From Lawsonibacter sp. (GTDB lineage: Bacteria > Bacillota > Clostridia > Oscillospirales > Oscillospiraceae): a stretch of DNA of 13,238 nucleotides. The translations under genes and the position numbers were made by a program. Numbering within the stretch: the first letter of the stretch is position 1; the number at the start of each line of letters is the position of its first letter. The DNA is taken from the NCBI GenBank assembly GCA_022798855.1, contig JAAWNI010000038.1, positions 1-13,238 of the forward strand. The letters run 5' to 3'. This document shows, one piece after another, positions 13,184-13,238 of this stretch. The notes under the pieces are model-generated. The model was given only the letters and a program-made list of their open reading frames with translations, was not told the origin of the DNA and did not search any database.

Positions 13184-13238
13184 AATTTTGCCTATGAAAA
13201 AGCCTTGTAATCAAGAGGATAGCGGGACGCCGGGGGTG

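Noticed and set aside
1..13238. CRISPR array, prophage or defence-island genes
   Set aside because: No regularly spaced direct repeats, cas-like genes, phage structural genes or known defence genes were seen; apart from small repeats and one transposase remnant the region reads as ordinary chromosome.

Overview
The window looks like chromosomal DNA of a GC-rich gut Clostridium-type Firmicute, most likely Oscillospiraceae (Flavonifractor/Pseudoflavonifractor/Lawsonibacter-like). The evidence is: GC-rich coding with strong AGGAGG ribosome binding sites, TTGACA/TATAAT-type promoters with 16-18 bp spacers, SLH-domain surface proteins, an encoded tRNA CCA end, and several small palindromic repeats of the kind scattered through these genomes. 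The taxonomic call is an inference from style and was not checked by search.

Layout. 1-270 (minus): 5' end of a sodium:neurotransmitter-type symporter, with its own promoter. 271-777: a gap holding that promoter, a small hairpin, a MITE-like palindromic repeat and the promoter of the next operon. 778-2932 (plus): a two-gene operon of a radical SAM protein with a helix-hairpin-helix tail and its usual DUF4130-type partner, a pair predicted but not shown to act in DNA repair. A small inverted repeat between the two genes supplies the first gene's stop codon. 3047-3502 (plus): nrdR, repressor of ribonucleotide reductase genes. 3550-4731 (minus): a class I PLP aminotransferase convergent with nrdR. 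4732-5100: divergent promoters plus copy 1 of a ~160-bp terminal-inverted-repeat element. 5101-5862 (plus): a stand-alone N-terminal half of PTS Enzyme I. 5956-10706 (minus): a two-gene cell-surface operon, a FecR/beta-solenoid secreted protein followed, with a 4-bp ATGA overlap, by a three-SLH, six-NHL-repeat protein. 10969-12456 (plus): a cytoplasmic GH13 alpha-amylase with a candidate catabolite-repression (cre) site on its promoter. 12465-12888: copy 2 of the ~160-bp element, in the opposite orientation, abutting a decayed IS481-like transposase. 13055-13141: tRNA-Leu(CAA) with promoter and terminator.

How the parts fit together. No single pathway spans the window. The radical SAM pair and nrdR both touch DNA maintenance and dNTP supply, but each has its own promoter. 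The EI half-enzyme and the amylase both point to carbohydrate metabolism. The FecR/SLH pair looks like a co-made secreted module in which the SLH partner could be the wall anchor. The least explained items are the PEP-site-less EI, the coupled FecR/SLH operon, the radical SAM/DUF4130 pair with a possible SOS-type operator, and the mobile repeat inserted between a promoter and its gene.
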